This document shows, in pieces, positions 37,588 through 47,217 of a stretch of DNA of 64,000 bases. Origin of the DNA: Alkalihalobacillus trypoxylicola (lineage in GTDB: Bacteria; Bacillota; Bacilli; Bacillales; Bacillaceae_D); the NCBI RefSeq assembly GCF_001590785.1, contig NZ_LTAO01000023.1:187142-251141 (forward strand), written 5' to 3'. The translations under genes and the position numbers were made by a program. Under the pieces are notes generated by a model that saw nothing but the letters and a program-made list of their open reading frames with translations, was not told where the DNA came from and searched no databases. The first letter of the stretch is position 1. Each line of letters starts with the position of its first letter.

Positions 37588-38325
37588 ATGGGAATGGTTG
37601 ATATTAACTTAAAGGAAGTACATAAACCTAAAAAGAATGAAGCAGAATTTTTATTCGGAGTAAAATCTGCCATTCCTACAGTTATGGGCTATGCTAGTGT
37701 AGGAACAGCAGCTGGCATTGTAGGAGTTGCTTCTCAATTTAGTCCTTTAGAAATCAGTTTATTAGCTCTCTTTATGTATGGAGGAGCAGCTCAATTTATT
37801 ATTTATGGTCTTTATGCGGCTGCAACTCCACTAGCGGTCATTATTCTCACAACCTTTATTGTGAACTTGCGACATTTTTTATTATGTCTAGCATTAGCTC
37901 CCCATTTTAAAGAGCATTCAACCTGGAAAAATGTAATTGTAGGTGCCTTTGTTACGGATGAATCCTTTGGGGTAGCCTCTAATCAGATTACAAGAGGCAA
38001 AACACTATCTCCTTATTGGATGTTTGGTCTAAACTTCAGTGCTTATTTGACATGGGTAACAGCCTGTTTAGCTGGCTCATTATTAGCTAAATGGATTGCT
38101 AACCCAGAAGCACTTGGACTTGATTTTGCACTCACTGCCATGTTCGTCGCTTTGCTTATCTTACAATTGCAGTCTGTTACTTCGAAAAAGTTAAAACATC
38201 AACTGAGCTTAGTTCTTTATATGATCATTACTATGGTAACTTTTATGATGTTTATGCCTTCTCATATTGCTCTTATTCTATCCACAATCATCGTAGCAAC
38301 TATTGGGGTGGTGACCGATAAATGA
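37588..38325 (+). CDS. azlC: AzlC-family branched-chain amino acid exporter, large subunit
   Basis: 245 residues, about seven to eight helices: PTVMGYASVGTAAGIVG, MYGGAAQFIIYGL, VNLRHFLLCLALAPHF and TDESFGVASNQI are hallmarks of AzlC. RBS AAAGGAG before ATG 37588. The last four bases overlap azlD. Together they export branched-chain amino acids or toxic analogues (4-azaleucine in B. subtilis). Confidence 0.92.
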   Translation: MGMVDINLKEVHKPKKNEAEFLFGVKSAIPTVMGYASVGTAAGIVGVASQFSPLEISLLALFMYGGAAQFIIYGLYAAATPLAVIILTTFIVNLRHFLLCLALAPHFKEHSTWKNVIVGAFVTDESFGVASNQITRGKTLSPYWMFGLNFSAYLTWVTACLAGSLLAKWIANPEALGLDFALTAMFVALLILQLQSVTSKKLKHQLSLVLYMIITMVTFMMFMPSHIALILSTIIVATIGVVTDK

Positions 38326-38651
38326 GCCTAAGCTTACCTATACTATGGTTAATTATTGGCTGTGCACTCGTCACTTTAATTCCAAGGATTATTCCATTTC
38401 TTTTTGTCAAAAAACTAACTTTACCAGACGTTGTATTAAAGTGGTTATCCTTTATTCCTGTCTGTATATTAACAGCATTAGTTATACAAAGCGTTTTATC
38501 AGTCGATGAAACGGGCTTCGTTTTTGATCAAACGGTTCTTATCGTATTAATTCCAACCATACTTATTGCTATTTTTACGAAAAGCCTTTCGATAACGGTT
38601 ATTGTAGGGGTTGGCTTAATGGCAGTAACAAGGGTGTTTTTTTCCTTATAA
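38322..38651 (+). CDS. azlD: AzlD-family small subunit
   Basis: 109 residues with four helices: LIIGCALVTLIPRIIPFLFVKKLTLPDVVLKWLSFIPVCILTALV is typical of AzlD. It starts within azlC (ATGA overlap) and ends before a strong terminator. It forms a two-component exporter with AzlC. Confidence 0.92.
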   Translation: MSLSLPILWLIIGCALVTLIPRIIPFLFVKKLTLPDVVLKWLSFIPVCILTALVIQSVLSVDETGFVFDQTVLIVLIPTILIAIFTKSLSITVIVGVGLMAVTRVFFSL

Positions 38652-38669
38652 AACCAAATATAACTACTC

Positions 38670-38707
38670 AGCTTGTCGAACATGAAAGAATCGACAGGCT
38701 TTTTTTG
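38670..38707 (+). terminator. azlCD terminator
   Basis: AGCTTGTCGA/TCGACAGGCT stem followed by seven Ts. Confidence 0.85.
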
Positions 38708-38801
38708 CAGCCTAGAACTAAAATAATTAGGTAACCAAAAGCATATCCTCATCCCTACCTATATATAGGTCTAACAAAAAGTTGTAGATACATTTTCAAT
38801 C

Positions 38802-38834
38802 AAAAAAAAACGAGCAGCTCGATAGCCACTCGTT
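38802..38834 (-). terminator. Terminator of the DsbA-like gene
   Basis: Minus strand AACGAG(T)GGCT...GCTGCTCGTT hairpin followed by nine Ts. Confidence 0.8.
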
Positions 38835-38862
38835 CATATCTTGTATTTTTTTTGAATCAACC

Positions 38863-39567
38863 TTATATATTACAATGACCGTCCGAGCATGCATTTCCCT
38901 CTTCTTTATCACTTAATACAGTGAGTTTAGGTTCTTGCTCACTCTTCACCTTTTCAAGAACCTCTAGAAAAGCTTTAGGGTCCTGAGCACCTGAGACAGC
39001 ATATTTACGGTCAAAAACAAAGAAAGGTACTCCCTGCACTCCTAATCCTGAACCCTCTTGTTGCTCAGCGATTACAACATCAGCGTATTGATTTCCTCTT
39101 AGGAAGCTTAGAACGTCTTCTCCTTGAAAGCCAACTTCCTCTGCAAGACTGACTAATGTTTCGTGGTCTCCTACATTTAGACCTTCCGTAAAGTAAGCTT
39201 TTAAAAGCCTCTCCATCATTTCTTTCATCTTACCTTTTTCTTTAGCATAATGACTGAGACGATGCGCATCTAACGTGTTAGTAGGTTTAATTTTATCCAT
39301 TTGAAAAGATAAACCAACCATTTTCGCCGTATCAGCTACTTGTGCATTCATATTTTTTGCTTGTTCTTCTGATACTCTATATTTTTTCGCCAAAACTTGA
39401 TCCATGGAAAGGTCCGTATTCTTTTTGGCGTTTGGATCTAGCTGAAAGCTTTTAAATTCTATCTCGACCTGATCTCTGTCTGAGAAATCCTTTAATGCTT
39501 CTTCAAATTTTCTTTCTCCTATATAACAGAAGGGACATGCAACATCAGACCAAATTTCTACTTTCAC
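38863..39567 (-). CDS. DsbA-family oxidoreductase (FrnE-like)
   Basis: 234 residues. Thioredoxin fold with the active-site CPFC in IWSDVACPFCYIGERKFE and cis-Pro in GVQGVPFFVFDRKYAVSGAQDP. The helical insertion of the FrnE subfamily lies at about 60-150. The C-terminus adds a cysteine pair in ACSDGHC. No signal peptide, so cytoplasmic; it probably acts in thiol redox stress or on small molecules rather than as a classical secreted DsbA. Confidence 0.9.
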   Translation of the reverse strand: MKVEIWSDVACPFCYIGERKFEEALKDFSDRDQVEIEFKSFQLDPNAKKNTDLSMDQVLAKKYRVSEEQAKNMNAQVADTAKMVGLSFQMDKIKPTNTLDAHRLSHYAKEKGKMKEMMERLLKAYFTEGLNVGDHETLVSLAEEVGFQGEDVLSFLRGNQYADVVIAEQQEGSGLGVQGVPFFVFDRKYAVSGAQDPKAFLEVLEKVKSEQEPKLTVLSDKEEGNACSDGHCNI

Positions 39568-39670
39568 TTTTAAAACCCCCTTTTTAAACTCACTATAAAA
39601 ACACGAGTTACTATCTATTATCTAGTATACAAAAAACAAATGCAAAGAATGCGCCTTATTTTAAATGTGT

Positions 39671-40882
39671 TTAAACTTGCTTAAACGCTTTTGCTTTTAT
39701 AAAAATAACCAACGTAAAAGCTAACCCAATCAGTCCAAAAGCAAATAAGACCGTTTGAATAGAAATGCCGATAGAGACAAGTCCAGTTACAATTCCGTAG
39801 GAAATTGGGTCAAATCCATTCATCGCTAGAAAGATTAAACTCATGACTCGTCCCATAATTCTTATATCCGTTTGCTCTTGTGCCACTGTAAAAAATGGTA
39901 CATAAACAAATACCATCGAAAATCCAATAAAGAAGATGACCATAGTAAGGAAACTCAAAGATCCGATAGAACTAAAGATTAAAAATAGAATTAATGTTAC
40001 CAGCAAACCGTATATAGTGGTCGCTCCTCTTCTCGTTTTAATCGTGTAAAAACTTAATATAGTACTTCCACAAAGCATACCAATCCCTAAGCTAGCCTCC
40101 ATAAAACTTAAATTTAAGGGTGACCCATTAAACATATCAACTAATAACGGAATCGCAATGTGTAAGCTTCCAAAGACAAAGAAATTTAAGATAATTAATA
40201 CTAAAATTCCTGTTAATAAGAACGAAGAGCTTCTTACATATTTTACACCTTCACTCAAATCCTTCCACGGACTCTGAGCAACCTTCTCTTTATCATCATC
40301 TTTTTCTTTTATTAATGGTGGAAAAACAAATACAGCTGATATAAAGACTAAAATCATCGCGACAAAAAAGCTTCCTGAAATCGAATAATACTCCATTAAT
40401 AAGCCTGCCAAAATAGGACCAATCACGAACGAAATTTGATCAGCTCCTTGAAAAATTGCATTCGCCTTTTGTAATAACTCCTTCGGAACGATTTTGGGTA
40501 TTAAAGATGAGCTAGTCGGTCCAAAAAACGCATCTAAAACACCAAACAATCCTGCAATAATAAGTAGCATAAAAAATTCTAACATTTGGTTGGCCATTAA
40601 TAAAAATAGTACAAGTAATAAAACGGCCTGCATAAAGTTCGTAATAAACATTATCGTTGTCTTTTTATATTTATCAGCTACAATCCCACCAAAAACCATT
40701 GTTAGAAGACGAGGAACTGTGGCTGTCATTAATATAATTCCTACTGCACTAGGACTTCCTAATTCACTAATCGCATACCAAGAAACGGTTGTTAAGAACA
40801 TACTAAATCCCACTACAGCAAATACTCCAGCTATAAGAAGTAACACGAATGTTCTATTTTTTAATAAATGATTTTGTTGCAT
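39671..40882 (-). CDS. MFS transporter, drug-efflux type
   Basis: 403 residues, 12 helices. The loop 2-3 motif GGIVADKYKKTTIMF is the MFS motif A. LDAFFGPTSSSLIPKIVPKELLQKANAIFQ places it in the MFS_3/enterobactin-exporter-like group. ATG 40882 is chosen for its spacing to GAGAGG; GTG 40891 overlaps that site. Divergent from a TetR regulator whose operator-like palindrome lies between them, so it is probably an inducible efflux pump. Substrate unknown. Confidence 0.87.
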   Translation of the reverse strand: MQQNHLLKNRTFVLLLIAGVFAVVGFSMFLTTVSWYAISELGSPSAVGIILMTATVPRLLTMVFGGIVADKYKKTTIMFITNFMQAVLLLVLFLLMANQMLEFFMLLIIAGLFGVLDAFFGPTSSSLIPKIVPKELLQKANAIFQGADQISFVIGPILAGLLMEYYSISGSFFVAMILVFISAVFVFPPLIKEKDDDKEKVAQSPWKDLSEGVKYVRSSSFLLTGILVLIILNFFVFGSLHIAIPLLVDMFNGSPLNLSFMEASLGIGMLCGSTILSFYTIKTRRGATTIYGLLVTLILFLIFSSIGSLSFLTMVIFFIGFSMVFVYVPFFTVAQEQTDIRIMGRVMSLIFLAMNGFDPISYGIVTGLVSIGISIQTVLFAFGLIGLAFTLVIFIKAKAFKQV

Positions 40883-40902
40883 TACTTTCACCTCTCTTAA
40901 TT

Positions 40903-40957
40903 AGACCGACCAGTCGGTCTGTGATATAATATATAATAGAAATTAAGAGATTGTCAA
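40903..40957 (-). promoter_or_regulatory. TetR operator and MFS promoter
   Basis: AGACCGACCAGTCGGTCT (40903-40920): perfect 8-base arms around CA. On the minus strand it sits right after TTGACA (40957..40952) and a TATATT -10 (40933..40928, 18-base spacer), so binding would block MFS transcription and can also cover the tetR promoter. Confidence 0.8.
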
Positions 40958-40982
40958 GAAGAAAAAGAAAGGAGTTTGATAG

Positions 40983-41543
40983 ATGAAAGAGACTATTCTA
41001 GCTAGCGCTCGTGAATTATTTATAAAAAAAGGGTATACAGCTACTTCTATGGGTGACATTGTGAAGGCAGCGAATACAAGTAAAGGTAATCTGTACTATC
41101 ATTTCACTAACAAGGAGCATTTATTCTTAGATATATTAGAGAAAGAGGAGGATCGTTGGGCTAGCCTATGGACCAAGTATGAAAAAGAGTGTTCAACTGC
41201 TTATGATAAATTTATTCGTTTAGCTGAATTTTCTGGCTCTACTCAAGCACAATACCCGATGCAAATGGCTTTAGCGGAATTTTATGCTAAAGAACACGAC
41301 TCGGATTTAATTAAAGAAAAAATAGAAGAGCTTGAGCAACGATTTGTTCATTATTATCATAAGATACTGGAGGAAGGTGTTCTTAACAAGGAATGGACTA
41401 TAGAAGAAATCGACGAAAAAAGTGAAATGGCTTCCGCCGCCTTTACGGGATTGGATATTTGTTTCTATTTAAGGGACGAAAAAGAAAGAATTAAATTATT
41501 TAAAGATTTTGCTCAGGTCTTCCTAAAAGGAATGATGAAGTAA
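40983..41543 (+). CDS. TetR-family repressor
   Basis: 186 residues. HTH: ILASARELFIKKGYTATSMGDIVKAANTSKGNLYYHFTNKEHLFLDIL (6-52). The C-terminal ligand domain is helical (YsiA/QacR-like C-terminal group). AAAGGAG before ATG. Divergent from the MFS gene with a shared palindromic operator. Predicted to release DNA on binding the pump substrate. Confidence 0.9.
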   Translation: MKETILASARELFIKKGYTATSMGDIVKAANTSKGNLYYHFTNKEHLFLDILEKEEDRWASLWTKYEKECSTAYDKFIRLAEFSGSTQAQYPMQMALAEFYAKEHDSDLIKEKIEELEQRFVHYYHKILEEGVLNKEWTIEEIDEKSEMASAAFTGLDICFYLRDEKERIKLFKDFAQVFLKGMMK

Positions 41544-41602
41544 ACGATTAGAATGAACTATACGTACGTTGAGAAAATAGCTACATTACCGATCATCACT
41601 TA

Positions 41603-41648
41603 CAAAAGACGAGCATTACTAAAAGAGGAATGCTCGTCTTTTTATTTT
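41603..41648 (+). terminator. tetR terminator
   Basis: AAAAGACGAGCATT/AATGCTCGTCTTTT stem with T-run. It may act in both directions. Confidence 0.85.
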
Positions 41649-41764
41649 AGGAACTCTTGAGGAACTGGGCCTTGTCGTCTCCAAAGAGGAGACTGAAGCT
41701 TGTACCCTAAAAGTCAATCATTCTTAACTCAATGTTTAAGTTCTTTTTAAATAATGTCTGCACT

Positions 41765-42193
41765 TTATTTATTAGTAGAAGCTCGTTTCATTGATGCTTC
41801 TTTACTTTCCTTTTTCGTATCTTCAATGAGCACCATGATTAGAAAGATAAAGTAGCTAAGAACTAATGCCATTCCACCTACTATATAAAAGATTAAAGTA
41901 AAGGTTTGTGGCAGTGGAAAGGGTTGAACCATATATAACCACATGCCTAGCGTTAAACCAATAGAGCCGATGACAGCGGTGATTGTTTGCCAATCGGATA
42001 AACGCTTTCTCTTAGGCTGATATACCTTGTAATAAATACTCCATGAAAAAAGAGTTAACCAACCTACAACTAAAATATGGGCATGTACGGGCCGAATCGC
42101 ATAAGAACCTGCTCCTGCCATATGCGCTCCTAAAAATACACCAATTAAACCAAAAATAGCCGATAGAACTAATAATATTTTTGCATGATTCAC
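41765..42193 (-). CDS. Four-helix membrane protein with similarity to a heme-copper-oxidase subunit I segment
   Basis: 142 residues, four predicted helices (about 5-25, 36-56, 68-90, 98-125). The segment YAIRPVHAHILVVGWLTLFSWSIYYKVY resembles the His-rich helix of cbb3 oxidase subunit I and NnrS-like proteins (H-x-H). A charged tail follows. It cannot be an oxidase by itself. Members occur as stand-alone genes in Bacilli with no assigned role. RBS AAGGAGG before the start. Monocistronic. Confidence 0.65.
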   Translation of the reverse strand: MNHAKILLVLSAIFGLIGVFLGAHMAGAGSYAIRPVHAHILVVGWLTLFSWSIYYKVYQPKRKRLSDWQTITAVIGSIGLTLGMWLYMVQPFPLPQTFTLIFYIVGGMALVLSYFIFLIMVLIEDTKKESKEASMKRASTNK

Positions 42194-42335
42194 AATAAAT
42201 CCTCCTTAACTAGCATAATCTGAAGTTTAAACTTATTTGCCTATAATTCCTACATAGATATCTTTGTTTCCTCTTCTCTTTTCTTAAAATAGCATACATT
42301 GATCGATTACAGTCAATTTATTTGTTTTTTACCAT

Positions 42336-42370
42336 TAAAAAGCCCCAAAACTCCTTTGAATTTTGAGGCC
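42336..42370 (-). terminator. ald terminator
   Basis: GCCTCAAAATT/AGTTTTGGGGC stem, then TTTTTAATGG on the minus strand. Confidence 0.75.
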
Positions 42371-42385
42371 ATCGTTTTAGCTTTA

Positions 42386-43504
42386 CTATTTATTAAGTGC
42401 TGTTTCTATTTCTACTAAATCATAACCTAAATCACGTGCAACAGCTGGATAGGTGACTTCCCCATTTGCAGTATTTAACCCTAAAGATAAACCTTGATTT
42501 TCTTTTAGCGCTTTTTTTACTCCCTTATTTGCAATTTCTAAAGCATAAGGAATGGTGACATTAGTCAATCCAAGCGTAGAGGTTCTTGCTACGGCCCCTG
42601 GCATATTGGCAACTGCATAATGAACCACTCCGTGTTTTACATAAGTAGGACTTTCATGAGTCGTTATTTCATTAGCAGTTTCGATAATCCCTCCTTGATC
42701 GATGGCTACATCTACTATAACCGAGCCCGGTGACATGGTTTTAACCATTTCCTCAGTCACTAACTGTGGAGCTTTAGCTCCTGGAATTAATACCGCTCCA
42801 ATTACTAAATCAGATTCCTTAACTGCATTTGCAATGTTCATAGGATTTGACATTAACGTGCTGATGTTATTTCCAAAAATATCATCCAAATAACGGAGAC
42901 GCTCCGCACTTAAATCAATCATGGTGACATCTGCACCAAGGCCAATAGCAACCTTCGCTGCATTTGTACCTACAACACCTCCACCTATAATGGTCACCTT
43001 CCCACGCTTTACACCTGGAATTCCCGAAAGTAAAATCCCTTTACCACCTTTTGGTTTTTCTAAAAATTGTGCGCCCACTTGAGAAGCCATACGACCTGCC
43101 ACTTCACTCATCGGAGTTAATAAAGGAAGTGTGCGATTGACTTCCACCGTTTCATAAGCAATGCTAATCACTTCATTTTCTAGTAATGCTTTTGCTAGCT
43201 CTGGTTCCGCTGCTAGATGTAGGTAAGTGAATAAAATTAATCCTTTACGGAAAAATCGGTACTCATCTTTTAAGGGCTCTTTGACTTTAATAATCATTTC
43301 TGAAGAAGCCCAAACCTCACTTGCTTGTGAAAGAATAGTAGCTCCAGCTTCTACATAATCTACATCTTCAAATCCACTACCAATGCCTGCCCCTTTTTCA
43401 ATGAATACATTATGACCATTATTGTGTAACAACAAAACTCCTGCTGGAGTAATAGCCACCCTATTTTCACTATTTTTTATCTCCTTAGGTATTCCTATAA
43501 TCAT
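42386..43504 (-). CDS. ald: Alanine dehydrogenase
   Basis: 372 residues. N-terminal substrate domain [23 protein letters not shown] with Arg15, catalytic Lys in VKEPLKDEY, His in [15 protein letters not shown] motif [28 protein letters not shown] and Asp of [11 protein letters not shown]. It oxidises L-alanine to pyruvate with ammonia release, serving growth on alanine and sporulation. RBS AGGAGG upstream. The PucR-type regulator AdeR is encoded directly upstream on the same strand, as expected for its activator. Confidence 0.97.
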   Translation of the reverse strand: MIIGIPKEIKNSENRVAITPAGVLLLHNNGHNVFIEKGAGIGSGFEDVDYVEAGATILSQASEVWASSEMIIKVKEPLKDEYRFFRKGLILFTYLHLAAEPELAKALLENEVISIAYETVEVNRTLPLLTPMSEVAGRMASQVGAQFLEKPKGGKGILLSGIPGVKRGKVTIIGGGVVGTNAAKVAIGLGADVTMIDLSAERLRYLDDIFGNNISTLMSNPMNIANAVKESDLVIGAVLIPGAKAPQLVTEEMVKTMSPGSVIVDVAIDQGGIIETANEITTHESPTYVKHGVVHYAVANMPGAVARTSTLGLTNVTIPYALEIANKGVKKALKENQGLSLGLNTANGEVTYPAVARDLGYDLVEIETALNK

Positions 43505-43587
43505 AAACGAACCTCCTAAAACGGCTTAAAATTAACTATATTAATAGTATAAGCATCTATATAAATGCTGGCATTGTGCACGCTGTA

Positions 43588-43630
43588 AAATAAAAAAGCA
43601 ATGAGTTGTGAAATATCACAACTCATTACT
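43588..43630 (-). terminator. adeR terminator
   Basis: AGTAATGAGTTGTG/CACAACTCATTGCT hairpin followed by TTTTTTATT. The stop codon of adeR lies within the stem. Confidence 0.8.
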
Positions 43631-44860
43631 TTTATTTAATAACTTCAAATCTAGATATAATCCTAATTTTTGAACAGGGTCTTTAAGTGATATCCCGGTA
43701 ATCTCTTGAATTCTCTTCATACGATAGTTAAGCGTATTCACATGGCAGTGTAATTTCTTTGCGGCTTCATTTACATTTCCATCTTTATTTAATATCACTT
43801 CTAGCGTTTCTACTAGATTCGTTTGATTTTTCCGATCATAATCCTTTAACTGCTCAATGACTGCGCTCTTTTCTACACCGTGTATAGCCTCTGCTTTCTT
43901 TAAAATATCGATATACTTAAAAACCCCTAATTCATGCATATATTCGCTATTCATTAGCTCATCTCGATATAATTTCTTTAATTGAACCACTCTTAAAGCC
44001 TCTTCATAGCTATTTTTAATAAGCTTAAAATCCTCATAGGCATACCCTATTCCTGTCACTACGTTTTTCATAGAAAACCGTTCAGAAATTTGTTGCTTAA
44101 ACGTTTGAACAAAGGTTCTTAATATATGGTTCGAGCTTCCTTGATTTTCTGTTGCGACCAAAACGATTAGATGATTATCATCAATTGTTTGGATGAGACT
44201 TTGTAATTTTTGAGTGGTTTTCGCTACATATAATAATTTTGTGGATAGCTCTGTATCTAAATTATTAAAGGAAAACAATAAAATAGCGAGCGACTTAGAA
44301 GTAGGTAGACCTAGTCTATAGAGCTTTGATGTGATTTCTCTATGGTCTTCGAGATGACCGGTTATTAATTGCCATAGAAACTCTTGATGATTTTGCTCCT
44401 TCTTCTTTCTTTGTATATTTTGCTTTAATAATTGATTTTTGGCCTTCTCGGCTACTATTTTTAGCAAGTCTACACTTGCTTGATTTAGCTTTTGCTCACC
44501 CTCTAATAACCAGATGTATCCTAGAACCTCTTGGTTTTTTCTTATAGCAATAGCAGCACGATTTCCTAGGCCAATGCTTGGTATACTCGAGATAATTAAG
44601 GGTTCTTCGCTCTGATGAAGCTTTGGTATAATTCCTTCCTTCCAAAGTCGGTTAATGACCTTTTCTGGTACTCTACGACCAATAATGGTTGAAATACGAG
44701 CTTCATCCGTTTGTTTATCATGAGTACTGTAAGCTAATAAGTCATGATTAGCATCTTCTATTGTGACCGGACATTGTAATTGTTCACTGATTACATCAAC
44801 AAACTCTTCTAATGATTCAAATGAACGATTAAATGATTCTGTTTTGTCTTTAATGTCCAT
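43616..44860 (-). CDS. adeR: PucR-family transcriptional activator of ald (AdeR)
   Basis: 414 residues from ATG 44860 (AAGGGG upstream; the TTG at 44866 is too close to it). N-terminal GAF-like region, a central CdaR GGDEF-like domain (about 175-290) and a C-terminal PucR HTH: VNEAAKKLHCHVNTLNYRMKRIQEITG (about 360-386). Placed immediately upstream of ald, as B. subtilis adeR is, where it activates alanine dehydrogenase in response to alanine. Identity is inferred from family, length (418 in B. subtilis) and neighbour. Confidence 0.88.
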   Translation of the reverse strand: MDIKDKTESFNRSFESLEEFVDVISEQLQCPVTIEDANHDLLAYSTHDKQTDEARISTIIGRRVPEKVINRLWKEGIIPKLHQSEEPLIISSIPSIGLGNRAAIAIRKNQEVLGYIWLLEGEQKLNQASVDLLKIVAEKAKNQLLKQNIQRKKKEQNHQEFLWQLITGHLEDHREITSKLYRLGLPTSKSLAILLFSFNNLDTELSTKLLYVAKTTQKLQSLIQTIDDNHLIVLVATENQGSSNHILRTFVQTFKQQISERFSMKNVVTGIGYAYEDFKLIKNSYEEALRVVQLKKLYRDELMNSEYMHELGVFKYIDILKKAEAIHGVEKSAVIEQLKDYDRKNQTNLVETLEVILNKDGNVNEAAKKLHCHVNTLNYRMKRIQEITGISLKDPVQKLGLYLDLKLLNKSNEL

Positions 44861-44934
44861 TAACAAAGCCCCTTTTATCTTTAAAAAATATTTTTGCTAG
44901 TTAAAAGCATATCATATTTTGTTATATTTAAATC

Positions 44935-45175
44935 AATTTCATCATTCATATCTTTTAATAAAAACCGAATGATTAGGTCTGATTTTCACTTCAGGTTAGA
45001 TGCTTTCCCAAGGGCTTGTCTTCAGCTAACTCTGACTACGCAGAGCGTCGTCAGAGTGGATCCTTTGGGAGTCACTACCTACCGTTTCAATCATCCAGGG
45101 AATTCACAAACAGTCAAAATATATTTTATAAGATACGTTCGGTTTCATTCACTTATAGAGCAATGATGAAATTCA
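44935..45175 (+). repeat. Family A repeat, single core (copy A5)
   Basis: Ends TTTCATCATTC and GATGAAATTCACTC. Core about 44992-45085. It lacks 17 bases found in other copies between two ATC triplets (GAGTGGATC then CTTTGGG), a deletion that removes one internal hairpin arm but leaves the outer stem. Between adeR and the ABC-2 permease. Confidence 0.8.
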
Positions 45176-45260
45176 CTCATTTATATGATTACGTTAGCTA
45201 AATATTTTCTAAAAAGGGGTATTAGATAAAGCTTTTCGATTTTATAAGGAACCGTCCGTA

Positions 45261-45998
45261 TTAACGGATTGATTTACGTAAAAATTGGCGATACCCTAAT
45301 AAAGCAATTCCGAGTCCAATAATGGTATATATAGCAATCACTAAGAAAGCTATCCATAGATTGACAGACTCCGTTTCAGATACAGCAAATAATAAGGCCT
45401 GATGAGTCCAATATTGAGGGAAGAATTTACCGATCGTTTGAATAATATCAGGTAAGATTTCAAAAGGCATCCATAGTCCCCCTAATATAGCACCTACAAA
45501 GGCAATGACTTGTGTTAAGACAATTCCTGTATTCTCCGTTTTCGAGAAAACGGATATTCCTAATCCCCAAGAAGAAACCATAAAGGCTAAACAGAGAGTA
45601 ATAAAATAATATAAAAAGATTTGGTCGATACGGACATCATAAATAACGAAGCCTAATAACGATAAAAATACAAGCTGAGCTACAATGATAAAAACGAAAG
45701 GAAATATTTTTCCGATAAAATAACCTGATACAGTTAAAGGAGTACTAGCCATTCTGGCAACAAAACCACTATCCTTATCCTTCACAAAGGTTATGACAAT
45801 CGATATAATTGTAAAAACGGCAAAAAACACACTAAACCCCGTAATAATTTGGTTGGCAACGGCCACTGTATCTGGAGCATCATTGCTGAATATCATCATA
45901 AATCCTACTACAAACACAACAGGTAATATAACATTCCAAAATACTAATGATTTATCCTGTAGTTGTTTCTTTGTTTCTAATATGGCAACAGCCCACAT
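45261..45998 (-). CDS. ABC-2 type exporter permease
   Basis: 245 residues with six helices, ABC-2 family (LPVVFVVGFMMIF near the N-terminus; GAILGGLWMPFEILPDIIQTIGKFFPQYW before the last helices). Follows its ATPase by 14 bases. Likely exports a drug, lipid or peptide, or helps resist membrane-active agents. No specific substrate is visible. Part of a two-gene operon driven by the GntR-type promoter at 47168. Confidence 0.88.
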   Translation of the reverse strand: MWAVAILETKKQLQDKSLVFWNVILPVVFVVGFMMIFSNDAPDTVAVANQIITGFSVFFAVFTIISIVITFVKDKDSGFVARMASTPLTVSGYFIGKIFPFVFIIVAQLVFLSLLGFVIYDVRIDQIFLYYFITLCLAFMVSSWGLGISVFSKTENTGIVLTQVIAFVGAILGGLWMPFEILPDIIQTIGKFFPQYWTHQALLFAVSETESVNLWIAFLVIAIYTIIGLGIALLGYRQFLRKSIR

Positions 45999-46012
45999 CT
46001 TGTTCTACCCCC

Positions 46013-46903
46013 TTATGCAGATTGATTATCTCTTAATTCAGTACCAGTTAAAGTAAAAAATACATCCTCTAGTCGTGGCTGGACAAGCGATAACTGACTA
46101 GGAACTATCTCTTTTTTCGTACATTGATTTGCAAATTTGGCTAATGTCTCTAAAGGTGTATCTGTTTGGATGACCCAGCCTCCATCCTTTTCTACCTTGC
46201 TTTCTCCTTGTAACAATAGTTCAGGGATGTCTCCTTTAATATAAATTCCTGGCTGTGAGTAGCGATGCAGAAGCTCATTGATGGTACCTTGTTCAATAAT
46301 TTCACCCTTATCAATAAAAGCTACTTGATCACATAGGCTTTCGATTTCTTCCATATAATGACTTGTATAGATAATGGTTTTTCCCTGCTTTTTTAATTTC
46401 TTAATGAGCTCAAAAATATGTCGCCTTGACTGGGGATCAACTCCTACAGTAGGCTCATCTAAGATAACAATTTCCGGCTCGTGTATAAGCGCACACCCTA
46501 TGTTAAGTCTTCTTTTCATACCACCAGAGTAAGTCTTTACTTTCGAAGTTTTCCTTTCAGTAAGACCCATATCTTTAAAGATAATCTCTTGCCTTTCACT
46601 TAGTTTCTTACCTTTCAAACCATATACCATTCCATAAAACTTTAAATTTGCGGAAGCTGTAATGGTCTCTTCTAAACATATATCCTGTGGAGTGTAGCCC
46701 ATTGAAAATGTTTTATTAGAATTAATGTTAATCTTTCCTTCGTATTCTTTAATAATATTGGCTAATATTTTCATTAAAGTGGACTTACCAGCTCCATTTG
46801 GCCCAACTAAGCCGAAACAGACACCAGAAGGAATGGTTAAATTTATATTCTTTAGTGCAGAGATCGAGCCATACTTTTTACTAACATTTTTCAATTCAAT
46901 CAT
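46013..46903 (-). CDS. ABC-2 exporter ATP-binding protein
   Basis: 296 residues. Walker A GPNGAGKSTLMK, Q-loop TPQDICLEETIT, signature YSGGMKRRLNIGCAL, Walker B IVILDEPTVGVDPQSRR and switch TSHYMEEIE. The DrrA-type C-terminal domain ends LEDVFFTLTGTELR. Pairs with the ABC-2 permease downstream. Transcription probably begins at the promoter 47189-47217, about 300 bases upstream; the intervening leader is unusually long. Confidence 0.92.
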   Translation of the reverse strand: MIELKNVSKKYGSISALKNINLTIPSGVCFGLVGPNGAGKSTLMKILANIIKEYEGKININSNKTFSMGYTPQDICLEETITASANLKFYGMVYGLKGKKLSERQEIIFKDMGLTERKTSKVKTYSGGMKRRLNIGCALIHEPEIVILDEPTVGVDPQSRRHIFELIKKLKKQGKTIIYTSHYMEEIESLCDQVAFIDKGEIIEQGTINELLHRYSQPGIYIKGDIPELLLQGESKVEKDGGWVIQTDTPLETLAKFANQCTKKEIVPSQLSLVQPRLEDVFFTLTGTELRDNQSA

Positions 46904-47167
46904 TTCTTCACACCTCTCATACCCTATTATTTTTAGTCCCCATCCACAAATATTCTAAAAATGTAATTAATCCTAATTACTAACTAAATTAACTTTACTA
47001 TATGTCGATCTATAAAAGCAGTCGAATTTTTTGTTTTTTTAGATTTTTCAAAATAAACGTCAATACCGATTCATGCTACTTGTTCAAGTTCATATATATA
47101 AGATTAAATAATTTCTTTAAACAGTCCTCCCTCCATTTCACACCTCTTCTTTACCATCCAGTTTTTA
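46904..47167 (-). other. Long leader of the ABC-2 operon, no intact gene
   Basis: Between the GntR-type promoter and the ATPase start. At the position where the first operon carries its gntR gene, a GAGGTG site and ATG (47137..) start a reading frame that ends after only about ten codons. I see no continuous regulator-like frame, so a gntR gene may have been deleted or was never present. Confidence 0.45.
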
Positions 47168-47217
47168 GGTTAGTTGCTTATATAGTTAACCATATATCCA
47201 TTCGTGCATAATGTCAA
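47168..47217 (-). promoter_or_regulatory. Second GntR-type promoter and operator, before the ABC-2 operon
   Basis: Minus strand: TTGACA (47217..47212), 17 bases, TATGGT (47194..47189), then TAACTATATAAGCAACTAACC. It aligns with 9334-9383 over the operator, -10, spacer and -35, and the similarity continues upstream into AAAAATAGAAATA. Likely bound by the same YtrA-type repressor. Confidence 0.75.
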
